Of a stretch of DNA of 64,000 nucleotides, positions 1-7,919 are shown one piece after another. This stretch comes from Actinophytocola algeriensis. GTDB lineage: Bacteria; Actinomycetota; Actinomycetes; Mycobacteriales; Pseudonocardiaceae. The position numbers and the translations under genes were made by a program. The stretch covers positions 257,698-321,697 of the forward strand of contig NZ_JACHJQ010000006.1 of the NCBI RefSeq assembly GCF_014203735.1, written 5' to 3'. Numbering within the stretch: the first letter of the stretch is position 1; each line of letters opens with the position of its first letter. The notes under the pieces were generated by a model. The model was not told the DNA's origin and did no database searches. It was given only the letters and a program-made list of their open reading frames with translations.

Positions 1-228
1 CCTCCTGCGCGCGGAGGCCCCGGGCTCGTACCTCGCCGGGCCTCCGTGCTCGTCAGTCCAGACGGCGACCGCTCCGACGCTCCGCTCCTGTGTTGATCGG
101 GTCGCTGCGCGCCTCCGCTGAGCCACCGTCTTCCCTCCTGCGCGCGGAGGCCCCGGGCTCGTACCTCGCCGGGCCTCCGTGCTCGTCAGTCCAGACGGCG
201 ACCGCTCCGACGCTCCGCTCCTGTGTTG
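1..228. repeat. 95-bp direct repeat, two copies
   Basis: Bases 1-95 and 134-228 are identical, separated by 38 bases (period 133). The repeat may continue to the left, because the first copy begins at the window edge. No convincing gene covers this stretch; open frames across it are rich in Arg, Pro and Ser and look non-coding. It lies just beyond the 3' end of the leftward fcoT-like gene. Either an intergenic duplication or the end of a longer tandem array. Confidence 0.85.
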
Positions 229-239
229 GAAAGTCGGGG

Positions 240-797
240 TCAGGCCGCGCGCAGTTTCATGCCCGGCGGGTCCACCAGCGCCATCCGCACCTCGCCCTCG
301 GCGTAGCCGCCGTTCGCGTCCCAGAACTTCCACGGCATGTCGACCTTCAGCACCGGCCTGCTGCGGTTGGTCTCGGCGAACTCGGCGAACGACACCTCAC
401 CGGTGAAGTCCGCGGAGTCGATCGGCCGCTTGAAGTTGCTCTGGAACCGCGCGATGAGGATGTCGGGCAGCTGCTTGGCCCAGTAGTCGTCCATCGACCA
501 CGAGTCGAACACCGACAGTGAGCGTTCCTGCACCACCTTGGCGATCAGGTAGTACATCAGCTGGTTGAAGCAGATGTTCACCTCGACCGAGTTCAGGTGG
601 CCGGTGTCGTCGATGTAGCAGGGGAACGGGATGGAGAACCGGCCCTCCGCACTGGCCAGCCCGTCCGCCACCGACACCGTCGCCGACTTCAGGTACTGGG
701 TCTGCGGGCGCTCATAAGGGCGCAGTACACCCTCGAGCAGTTTCGGGTCGTTGGCGAAGTTGGTTTCGCCGGAATTCGTGTTCGGCAATACCGTCAT
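240..797 (-). CDS. fcoT: FcoT/ScoD-family thioesterase (isonitrile pathway)
   Basis: A 185-residue protein resembling M. tuberculosis FcoT (Rv0098) over its length. Shared blocks include FNQLMYY, a W-S-M-D-D-Y block, a Q-L-P-D-I-L-I helix and FWDANGGYAEGE near the C-terminus. Known relatives (ScoD, MmaD) add glycine to an alpha,beta-unsaturated acyl-ACP and release the 3-(carboxymethylamino) fatty acid that ScoE turns into an isonitrile. The start at 797 has AGGAGG at 803-808, five bases upstream; ATG 800 is too close. It follows the SARP gene by 52 bp on the same strand, so the two probably form one operon. The matching scoE and NRPS genes lie about 14-19 kb to the right. Family assignment rests on recalled sequence blocks; the substrate is inferred. 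Confidence 0.82.
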   Translation of the reverse strand: MTVLPNTNSGETNFANDPKLLEGVLRPYERPQTQYLKSATVSVADGLASAEGRFSIPFPCYIDDTGHLNSVEVNICFNQLMYYLIAKVVQERSLSVFDSWSMDDYWAKQLPDILIARFQSNFKRPIDSADFTGEVSFAEFAETNRSRPVLKVDMPWKFWDANGGYAEGEVRMALVDPPGMKLRAA

Positions 798-849
798 CAT
801 TTCCTCCTCGGCGCGCCCGCCATTCGACATCGACCGTAATCGGTGCGAG

Positions 850-1866
850 TCATCCCCTGGTAACAGCAGGCGAATTGCCCCGCCGGACGAGCCGGTCGAG
901 CAGCATGTCGGACGTCAGCGACCGGTCGGCCAGCAGCCCGTCGGTGGACAGCAGCGCCATGTGCAGCGCCCTGATCCGGTCCGACGGCTCGATGCCCAGC
1001 TCGTGCAGCATCCGCTGCCGGAAGCGCATGTAGACCTCCAGCGCGGCCGACGCCCGGCCCGACCGGTACAGCGCGATCATCAGCATCGTGTGCGCCGACT
1101 CGTGCAGCGGGTGCTCGACGACGAGCGAGGCCAGCTCGCTGATCATCTCGCGGTGCCGCCCGAGGCACAGGTCCGCGTCGATCCGCGTGGTGTGCGCGTA
1201 GAAGCGCCGCTCCTCCAGCCGCGCGACCTGTGCCCGCAACAGGGTTCCCCACTGTCCATGGTGGACCACGTTGCCGCGCCACAGCGCCAGCGAGCAGCGC
1301 AGGTCGGTGGCTGCCTTGTCGTAGTCGCCCGCGTGCATCGCGGCCGAACCCGTCGTGACGAGCTGGTCGAACTCGGTGATGTCGAGCTGACCGGGGTCCA
1401 CTCGCAACACGTACCCGCCGGAGCAGGTCTGCAGCACCTCACGGGTGATGTAGTCGACCGACAGGCCGAGCACGGCACGGAAGAGCCTGCGCAGCTTGAA
1501 CATGTACGTCTGCAGCGTCGAGTGCGCGGTGCGTGGCGCACCGTCGCTCCACAGCTCCCGCGCCAGCACCGAAGCGCCGACCGGCTTGTTCGCGTTGAAC
1601 AGCAACGTGGACAGGATCAGCCGCAGCTTCGGCGCGCTCGGCGCCACGTCCAGGTCCCCGTGCCGGATGACCAGCGGACCGAGCAGCTCGAAGCGCAGGT
1701 CGGCGAGCGGGTTCTGCTCTGGGCTGCGGGGTCGCACGAGCACGGAGGCCTCCGCCGCCGCGTCTTCGTCCAGGCTGGGCTGAGACGTCGTCTCCAGCAG
1801 TGTGGCGAGGAGGGCAAGTTTCTCCTCGTGCGTCATCATGCCCAGCGCGTCTAATTTGGTGACCAT
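850..1866 (-). CDS. SARP-family transcriptional activator
   Basis: A 338-residue regulator. Residues about 55-150 form an OmpR-like winged helix (ELLGPLVIRHG through LQTYMFKLRRLF). The rest is a bacterial transcriptional activation domain (ITEFDQLV, LEVYMRFRQRMLHELGIEPS). Proteins of this type switch on adjacent biosynthetic genes by binding direct repeats at promoters. An unusual charged stretch of roughly 55 residues precedes the winged helix. Codon 5 is TTA (complement of 1852-1854), rare in such GC-rich DNA and typical of bldA-dependent regulators. ATG 1866 has a GAGG upstream, whereas the inner ATGs near 1840 have none. Likely cotranscribed with fcoT and divergent from the cyclodehydratase gene. 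Its targets are inferred. Confidence 0.9.
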   Translation of the reverse strand: MVTKLDALGMMTHEEKLALLATLLETTSQPSLDEDAAAEASVLVRPRSPEQNPLADLRFELLGPLVIRHGDLDVAPSAPKLRLILSTLLFNANKPVGASVLARELWSDGAPRTAHSTLQTYMFKLRRLFRAVLGLSVDYITREVLQTCSGGYVLRVDPGQLDITEFDQLVTTGSAAMHAGDYDKAATDLRCSLALWRGNVVHHGQWGTLLRAQVARLEERRFYAHTTRIDADLCLGRHREMISELASLVVEHPLHESAHTMLMIALYRSGRASAALEVYMRFRQRMLHELGIEPSDRIRALHMALLSTDGLLADRSLTSDMLLDRLVRRGNSPAVTRG

Positions 1867-2052
1867 TTTTCGGGACCTCGCAATCAGCCAGATCCACCGC
1901 ACACTCCGCCGCCGGTGAACATGGACTTCAGGACATCTCACGGTATTCCGAGGGCCTGCCGCGACGATAGTGACGGCATCATAAATGGGCAGTGAGTAAC
2001 CGAGACCCAGCACATGAGGGGTGCACTTGTCCAGTCCCCCGCACGCGTCGCA

Positions 2053-2080
2053 CGCTTGGGCTCAAGCGAGGCTCAAGCGG
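2053..2080 (+). promoter_or_regulatory. repeated half-sites upstream of the YcaO gene
   Basis: The sequence reads CGCTTG, four bases, CAAGCG, five bases, CAAGCG. It is therefore an inverted repeat (2053-2068) followed by a direct repeat with 11-bp period (GGCTCAAGCG at 2059 and 2070). It lies about 25 bases before the YcaO start in the divergent spacer with the SARP gene. Eleven-bp-spaced repeats suit SARP binding and dyads suit NarL/LuxR regulators, both encoded next door. The site is very close to the ribosome-binding site, so repression or an upstream start is also possible. Confidence 0.45.
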
Positions 2081-2105
2081 CGGACGAGTGGACAAAGGAG
2101 CGGTG

Positions 2106-4433
2106 ATGACCACTTCGAGCAAGGAGAGCGGGTTGCGGATCGGGTTCAAGCGGCACCTCCGGGCGCACGTCGTCCAGGGTGAGGCGGTCTACCTGCTCTC
2201 CGAGCGTGACGCGACCTCCGTGGCCGGCGCACACGTCGAAGCGCTGGCCCCGCTGCTAGACGGCACCCGTGACCTGGCGGAACTGTGCCGGGACATCCCC
2301 GACGGGCTGACGCTGGCGGAGGCGGGCTCGATCGTCTCCCGCCTCGTCGACGCCGGGCTGGTCACGCTGCGGGAACACACCGACGGCGGCGGCCCCGGCA
2401 CCGACCCGCCGAGCCTCGCCTACTGGGAGGCCGCGGGCCTCGACCCGGGGGGCGTGGTCCGCACGCTGCGGAGCACCACGGTCTCGACGATCTTCCTCAG
2501 CGCCGACGACGGCGCGGGTGACGGCATCGACGCCGACGCCGCGACCGCCGCGCTGCTCGCCGCCGGGCTGACCACCGTCCCGGGCTCGGCCGACCGGGTC
2601 GACACCGACGCCGCCCTGTCCGTCGTGCTGTGCGAGGACTACCTCGACCCGGCGCTGCCCGGCATCGACGCACTGCACCGCGCCGCGGGCCGCCCGTGGC
2701 TGCTCGCGAAACCGGGCGGCACACAGGTGTGGATCGGCCCGTTCTTCGCGCACGGCGAGCAGGCCTGCTGGCACTGCCTCGAACACCGGCTGCGCGGCCA
2801 CCGCCAGGCCGAGACCCACCTGCGGGCCATGGTCGACCGGCACGTGCCGCTCATCCCGCCCGCGGTGTCGCTGCCGCCGCTCGGCACGGCCGCGCTCAAC
2901 CTCGTCGCGCTCGAAGCCGTCAAGTGGGTCGCGGGCATGCGCACCGACAGCCAGCGCACGGTGTGGACGCTCGACAGCCTCGACCTGTGCGGCCGCCGCC
3001 ACGACCTGCGGCCGCGCCCCCAGTGCCCCGCGTGCGGGGACGCGGGGCTGATGAGCGAGCAGGCCCGCCGACCGGTCACCATCGAGTCCCGGCCGAAGGT
3101 CAGCCGCAGCGGCGGCGGGCACCGGTCGATGCCGCCCGAGGACGTGCTGGCCGCCTACGAGCACCTGATCAGCCCGGTCACCGGGGTGCTGAAGGAGATC
3201 ACGAAGGACCAGCGCGGTCCGTCGTTCTTCAACTCGTTCCGCTCCGGGCCCAACCTCGCGCTGAACGCGCGCAGGCACTTCGAGCACATGCGGTCGGCCC
3301 GCGCGGAGAACGGCGGCAAGGGCATCACCCCGTTGCACGGCAAGGTGAGCGCGCTGTGCGAGGCGATCGAACGGCACAGCGGCTACTTCCACGGCGACGA
3401 GGAACGCGTCGTCGCGAGCTACGCACAGCTCGGCGCGGACGCCGTGCACCCGCGCGAGTGCCTGCTGTTCGACGAGCGGCAGTACGCGGGCCGCGCCGAG
3501 TGGAACTCGACGCACTCGTCGTTCCAGTACGTGTGCGACCCGTTCGACGAGCACGCCACCACCAGCTGGACGCCGGTGTGGTCGCTCACCCAGCAGCGGC
3601 ACCGGTTCCTGCCGACCGGGATGCTGTACTTCGACGTCCCAGCCGAGTACGGCGGCGGCGGGTCGCTGTCGGCGGACTCGAACGGCAACGCGGCGGGCAG
3701 CAGCATCGAGGACGCGTTGCTGCAAGGGCTTCTCGAGGTGGTCGAGCGCGACGCGGTGTCGCTGTGGTGGTACAACCGCACCAGAGCGCCTGGGGTGGAC
3801 CTCGGCAGTTTCGGGGTGCGCTGGATCGACGAGCTGCGTGCGGTGTACGCGGCTCTGCACCGCGACGTGTGGGTACTGGACGTGACCTCGGACGTCGGGA
3901 TCCCCACCATGGCCGCGCTGTCCCGCCGCACAGACGGGCCACGCGAGGACGTCATGTTCGGGTTCGGGGCACACCTCGACCCGGAGGTGGCGTTGATCCG
4001 GGCGCTCACCGAGATGAACCAGCTGATGCCCGCCGTCGTCTCGGCGGGTGAGGGTGGAGACTACGACTGGTCCGATCCCGACGCCGTGCACTGGTGGCGC
4101 ACCGCCACCTGGGACGGCATGCCGTACCTGCGGCCAGATCCCGCGGTAGGGCTCCGCACCCCCGCCCACTACGCGCACGTCCCCGCCACCGATCTCCGCC
4201 AGGACATCACCGATGTCCAGCAACGGCTGGAGCGGCTGGGACTCGACGTCATGGTCCTCGACCAGACCCGCCCGGACGTCGGGCTCCCGGTGGTCAAGGC
4301 GATCGTGCCCGGCATGCGCGGTTTCTGGGCGCGGTTCGCGCCCGGGCGACTGTTCGACGTACCCGTCCGGCTCGGCCGCCTCGACGCGCCGACGCCGTAC
4401 GAACAGCTGAACCCGATCCCCCTATTCGTGTGA
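2106..4433 (+). CDS. fused E1-like/YcaO azoline cyclodehydratase (TOMM)
   Basis: A 775-residue fusion. The first ~320 residues are the E1-like leader-binding domain of TOMM cyclodehydratases, with a zinc site of two Cys pairs (C221/C224 in CWHC, C307/C310 in CPAC). Residues ~340-775 are the YcaO ATPase, with GKVSALCEAIERHSG near 412-426 and SNGNAAGSSIEDALLQGLLE near 525-544, followed by VVERD. The end is Pro-rich (LNPIPLFV), as usual for cyclodehydratase YcaOs. Such enzymes use ATP to turn Cys/Ser/Thr of a ribosomal peptide into azolines. ATG 2106 has AAGGAG at 2095-2100. The SagB dehydrogenase follows at once. No precursor peptide is recognisable nearby, so the substrate is unknown. Confidence 0.9.
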   Translation: MTTSSKESGLRIGFKRHLRAHVVQGEAVYLLSERDATSVAGAHVEALAPLLDGTRDLAELCRDIPDGLTLAEAGSIVSRLVDAGLVTLREHTDGGGPGTDPPSLAYWEAAGLDPGGVVRTLRSTTVSTIFLSADDGAGDGIDADAATAALLAAGLTTVPGSADRVDTDAALSVVLCEDYLDPALPGIDALHRAAGRPWLLAKPGGTQVWIGPFFAHGEQACWHCLEHRLRGHRQAETHLRAMVDRHVPLIPPAVSLPPLGTAALNLVALEAVKWVAGMRTDSQRTVWTLDSLDLCGRRHDLRPRPQCPACGDAGLMSEQARRPVTIESRPKVSRSGGGHRSMPPEDVLAAYEHLISPVTGVLKEITKDQRGPSFFNSFRSGPNLALNARRHFEHMRSARAENGGKGITPLHGKVSALCEAIERHSGYFHGDEERVVASYAQLGADAVHPRECLLFDERQYAGRAEWNSTHSSFQYVCDPFDEHATTSWTPVWSLTQQRHRFLPTGMLYFDVPAEYGGGGSLSADSNGNAAGSSIEDALLQGLLEVVERDAVSLWWYNRTRAPGVDLGSFGVRWIDELRAVYAALHRDVWVLDVTSDVGIPTMAALSRRTDGPREDVMFGFGAHLDPEVALIRALTEMNQLMPAVVSAGEGGDYDWSDPDAVHWWRTATWDGMPYLRPDPAVGLRTPAHYAHVPATDLRQDITDVQQRLERLGLDVMVLDQTRPDVGLPVVKAIVPGMRGFWARFAPGRLFDVPVRLGRLDAPTPYEQLNPIPLFV

Positions 4434-4483
4434 ACGTGATGTATTACGCGGGCGGCGTGTGCATGCACACCGAGGAGCGACAC

Positions 4484-5917
4484 GTGCCATCCGACGCCGG
4501 CGCTGCCCCCGACCTGAGCCTGCCGCTGTGGTCCTTCCGGGACGACGTGGCCATCGAGCCTGCCGCGGGCGGCAGCCTGGTCGTGCTGACCCGGTGGGGC
4601 GACGTCCTGGTGGACTCGCCCGCACCGGCGATCGTGGACAGCCTGTACCGGATGACGCTCGGTCCCGTGGAGCTGACCAACGTCGAGGGCCTGGACCGCG
4701 ACGACCTGCTGGCGGTGCTGGCGCGGCTGCCGGGGTGTGTCGTGCGGTCGCTCGGCCTGAAGGAGACGGCCACACCGCTGCTGTCGGCGGTGCCGCTCTC
4801 CCCCGGTGAGGTCCTGTCGCTGCCCGCGCTCGACGAGACGCTGCCGGTGCGGCTGTCCCGGTTCGCGATCGTGCGGGAGAGCGACGGGCAGCTGGTGGTC
4901 GAGTCGCCGCTGTCGCACCACCGGATCGTGCTGCACCGGCCGCTGACGACGTGGGTGGTCGGTGCCCTCGGCCGCGCCACCACCGCGGGTCACATCGCGC
5001 AGAACATCAACGTGAGCGAGGGCCTGCTGACGCAGATCCTGGCCTACCTGGTGGCGACGGGCATGGTCGTGACCGGTTCGCCCGGCAACGGCGCGAGACC
5101 CGTGTTCGCGGAGGACGACCTGCGCACCTGGTCTCCGCACGATCTCCTCTTCCACTCCCGCAGCAGGCTGGGCAGGCACGACGACGCGGCGGGCGCCGCG
5201 TTCCGGCACGTGCCGGACCTGGCGCCGCTGCCCGTGGTGCGCCCGGTGCCAGCCGGTCAGCGGTTTCCGTTGCACCGGCCGGACCTGACCTCGTCCGGCC
5301 TTTCGTTGACCGACGCCATCGAACAACGGCACTCGGTGCGTGAGTTCGCCGAGGAGGGCCCGTCGGCCGAGCAGGTGGGTGAGCTGCTGTACCGGACCGC
5401 GCGGATCCGCTCCCAGACCGAGGCCGTCGGCGCGGGCGGCGTCGGCTATCACGTGTCGCAGCGGCCGTACCCGAGCGCCGGGTCGCTGTACGAGCTGGAC
5501 CTGTTCCTCACGGTCGACCGGTGCGCTGGCCTGCCCCGCGGGAGCTACCACTACGACCCGGAGGACCACGCGCTCACACTGGTGAACACCGACGGTGCGC
5601 ACGCCGACGAGCTGCTGGACAGCGCGATGGTGCAACTCGGCGGGCACACCAGGCCACCGGTGCTCATCACGATGACCGCCAGGATGGGCAGGCTGTCGTG
5701 GGTGTACGACGGCATCGCCTACGCGACCACGCTGAAGCACGTCGGGGTGCTGCAACAGACCCTGTACCTGGTGGCCACGATGATGGGCCTGGCCCCGTGC
5801 GCCGTGGCGACGGGCGACAGCGAGACGGCGACGGCGGCGTTCGACCTCGACTGGCCTGCGGAGGTCAGCGTGGGCGAGTTCGTGATCGGCCTGCCCGTTC
5901 CGGGGAGGACGTCATGA
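4484..5917 (+). CDS. SagB-family FMN-dependent azoline dehydrogenase
   Basis: About 477 residues. The N-terminal half (from LWSFRDDV) is the variable region of SagB-type enzymes. The C-terminal half is a nitroreductase-like FMN domain beginning at QRHSVREF, with PSAGSLYELDLF and a SWVYDGIAYATTLKHVGVLQ block. It would oxidise azolines made by the preceding YcaO protein to azoles. GTG 4484 is preferred because GAGGAG lies at 4472-4477; ATG 4439 and ATG 4463 are in-frame alternatives lacking a clear ribosome-binding site. It begins within ~50 bases of the YcaO stop, so the pair is one operon. The stop overlaps the next start (ATGA). Confidence 0.87.
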   Translation: MPSDAGAAPDLSLPLWSFRDDVAIEPAAGGSLVVLTRWGDVLVDSPAPAIVDSLYRMTLGPVELTNVEGLDRDDLLAVLARLPGCVVRSLGLKETATPLLSAVPLSPGEVLSLPALDETLPVRLSRFAIVRESDGQLVVESPLSHHRIVLHRPLTTWVVGALGRATTAGHIAQNINVSEGLLTQILAYLVATGMVVTGSPGNGARPVFAEDDLRTWSPHDLLFHSRSRLGRHDDAAGAAFRHVPDLAPLPVVRPVPAGQRFPLHRPDLTSSGLSLTDAIEQRHSVREFAEEGPSAEQVGELLYRTARIRSQTEAVGAGGVGYHVSQRPYPSAGSLYELDLFLTVDRCAGLPRGSYHYDPEDHALTLVNTDGAHADELLDSAMVQLGGHTRPPVLITMTARMGRLSWVYDGIAYATTLKHVGVLQQTLYLVATMMGLAPCAVATGDSETATAAFDLDWPAEVSVGEFVIGLPVPGRTS

Positions 5918-6630
5918 CATTGCACCAAACGGACCACAACGAACTCGACGATGTCTACTGCGGTGGCCCACCACGTCGTGGTAGAACACGAGTCGAGGCG
6001 GGCTGCTCGGAGGTACTTCCGCGAATGATCAAGGTCATGCTGGCCGAGGACATGCACATGGTCCGCGGGGCTCTTGTCGCGCTGCTCAACCTCGAACCCG
6101 ACATCGAGGTGGTGGCCGAGGTCTCGAACGGCACCGACATCCTGTCCACGGCCCAGAAGTTCAAACCCGACGTGGCCGTCGTCGACATCGACCTGCCCGG
6201 CAAGGACGGCCTGACGGCGGTCGCCGAGGTCCACGAACTCCTGCCGGAGATCCGGACCCTCATCCTCACGGGCTTAGGCAGGCCCGGCAACTTACGCCGG
6301 GCGCTGTCGGCCAAGGTAACCGGTTTCTTGTTGAAGGACGCTCCGCCCGCCCAGCTCGCGGATGCCATCCGCAGTGTGGCGGCGGGACAGCGCGTGGTGG
6401 ACAGCCAGCTCGCGATGGCGGCGTGGGACAGCGCCGAGTGCCCGTTGACCGCCCGCGAGACCGAGGTGCTGCGCCTGACCGCGGAGGGGTTGCAGGCTGT
6501 TGACATCGCTTCGCGCCTGTTCCTTTCGGTGGGCACGGTGCGCAACTACCTGACGACTGTGATCGGGAAGTTGGCTGCCCGCAACCGGGTTGACGCCATC
6601 CGGATCGCTCGTGAGGCTGGTTGGCTCTGA
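5914..6630 (+). CDS. NarL/LuxR-type response regulator with N-terminal extension
   Basis: The receiver domain begins at MIKVMLAEDMHMVRGAL, with phospho-acceptor D91 in the VVDIDLP block. A LuxR helix-turn-helix closes the protein (LTARETEVLRLTAEG, SVGTVRNYL). It resembles DesR. ATG 5914 overlaps the sagB stop and has GGGGAGGA five bases upstream, which would add 37 residues of no known fold before the receiver. ATG 6025, with a GGAGG 11 bases upstream, gives the conventional 201-residue form; both starts are plausible. Translational coupling to sagB suggests it regulates the cluster. The likely partner kinase is encoded convergently at 6765-7919. Confidence 0.9.
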   Translation: MTLHQTDHNELDDVYCGGPPRRGRTRVEAGCSEVLPRMIKVMLAEDMHMVRGALVALLNLEPDIEVVAEVSNGTDILSTAQKFKPDVAVVDIDLPGKDGLTAVAEVHELLPEIRTLILTGLGRPGNLRRALSAKVTGFLLKDAPPAQLADAIRSVAAGQRVVDSQLAMAAWDSAECPLTARETEVLRLTAEGLQAVDIASRLFLSVGTVRNYLTTVIGKLAARNRVDAIRIAREAGWL

Positions 6631-6663
6631 GTAGTCCGTTCGGGACTTTCGGTGTCGAGGCTG

Positions 6664-6683
6664 GGCCCCGCTTTGGCGGGGCC
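6664..6683 (+). terminator. hairpin after the response regulator
   Basis: GGCCCCGC and GCGGGGCC form an 8-bp stem with a TTTG loop, followed by a short T-rich stretch. It lies 34 bases after the response-regulator stop and before the converging kinase gene. Confidence 0.7.
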
Positions 6684-6720
6684 TTCGTCGTTTCGGGGTG
6701 ATTCCAGGTCCCAGCGACAA

Positions 6721-6749
6721 AGAGGGCCCGGACAGTGTCCGGGCCCTCT
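6721..6749. terminator. long hairpin between convergent regulator and kinase
   Basis: Two 14-base arms (6721-6734 and 6736-6749) are perfectly complementary around a single base, so the real loop is a few bases larger. The hairpin sits 15 bases from the histidine kinase 3' end and can serve transcripts from both sides. Confidence 0.75.
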
Positions 6750-6764
6750 CGTCTTGTCCAAACC

Positions 6765-7919
6765 TCAGCGGCGTTCCAACCTCAGCGGTACGTCCACCTT
6801 CAGCCGGAACTCGTTCGGTTCATGGTCCACAGTGACCGTTCCGCCGATCTCGCCCGCTCGTACCGACAGGTTGTGCAAGCCGCTGCGGCCACGGTCCTGC
6901 GGTGGCTTCGGGTTCGGCTGCACGTCGTCGTTGGTGATCTCGAGCGTCGCGCGGTCGTGGGTCTGCCGGATCGTGATCTCACAATGCTTGGCTTTGCTGT
7001 GCCGCAGCAGGTTTGTGACACCTTCGCGCAACACAGTCGCCAGTACCGTGCTCACCCGCACCGGCAGGTCCGTCGCGTCGCTGTCCAGCCGGACGCTGAT
7101 GTCCGCCGCCTGCAGCACGGACACCGCCGACCGGCACTCGTCCTCGAGTGACAGTTCCCGGTAGCCGGTGGCGACGGTGCGGGCATCCGACAGTGCCAGA
7201 CGCGAGATCTCGAGGATCTCCAGCAGCTGGTCGCTCGCCTCCTGTGGCGACTTCTCCAGCAACCGGTGCGTCAGCTCGATCTTCAGCGTTATCGCGGACA
7301 GGCTGTAACCCAGCAGGTCGTGCAGGTCGCGGGCGAACCGCAACCGCTCGCGCAGCACAGCCATGCGTGCTATCTCCGCACGCGTGGACTGCACCTCCAC
7401 GACCAGCGCCGTCAACCTCGACAACCCGTACACCACCAGACCGGTGGTCACCGTCGAGATCGAGGTGTACAGGATGTCCACCGGCGCACCGGTGAAGACC
7501 GCCTGCGCCAGGCCCATACTGGCCACGATCAGTGAGAACGCCGCCCACGCCGCGATCGGGCGCAGCACCAGCAACACACTGCCGGCCAGGAATCCCGGCA
7601 TGCCGACCCACGCCTGACCGAAGATCAGGATGGGCAGGTACACCAGACACGCCTGTGCCGCGAGGAGCCCGTAGCCGACGCGCGACCGCAGTGGCGCACT
7701 CGAACGGCCGTACCACAGCAACTGCATCACGAGCAGCGCGACGATACAACCGAACGACAGCACGATCTCGCCCACTCCGATGGGCAGGAACAACACGTGC
7801 AGGAAACCGATGAGGCTGATACTGACGAAAACCGCCGTGACCACCCCTACCGCGAGGCGCGGGGCGGGGAACGGGACGGTTCTGTCGACGTCGGACCTCA
7901 CCTCGGTGGAGGAGTCCAT
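6765..7919 (-). CDS. DesK-like sensor histidine kinase
   Basis: A 384-residue membrane kinase. About five hydrophobic segments span residues 22-170. A HisKA_3 domain follows with the phospho-acceptor H200 in RFARDLHDLLGYSLSAI. The ATPase domain has an N-box (EGVTNLLRHSKAKH) and a glycine motif (DRGRSGLHNL). Kinases of this group pair with NarL-type regulators such as the one at 5914-6630, though here the two genes converge instead of sharing an operon. ATG 7919 has GGAG just upstream. The signal is unknown; no extracellular sensor domain is visible, so it may sense the membrane or an embedded metabolite. Confidence 0.9.
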   Translation of the reverse strand: MDSSTEVRSDVDRTVPFPAPRLAVGVVTAVFVSISLIGFLHVLFLPIGVGEIVLSFGCIVALLVMQLLWYGRSSAPLRSRVGYGLLAAQACLVYLPILIFGQAWVGMPGFLAGSVLLVLRPIAAWAAFSLIVASMGLAQAVFTGAPVDILYTSISTVTTGLVVYGLSRLTALVVEVQSTRAEIARMAVLRERLRFARDLHDLLGYSLSAITLKIELTHRLLEKSPQEASDQLLEILEISRLALSDARTVATGYRELSLEDECRSAVSVLQAADISVRLDSDATDLPVRVSTVLATVLREGVTNLLRHSKAKHCEITIRQTHDRATLEITNDDVQPNPKPPQDRGRSGLHNLSVRAGEIGGTVTVDHEPNEFRLKVDVPLRLERR

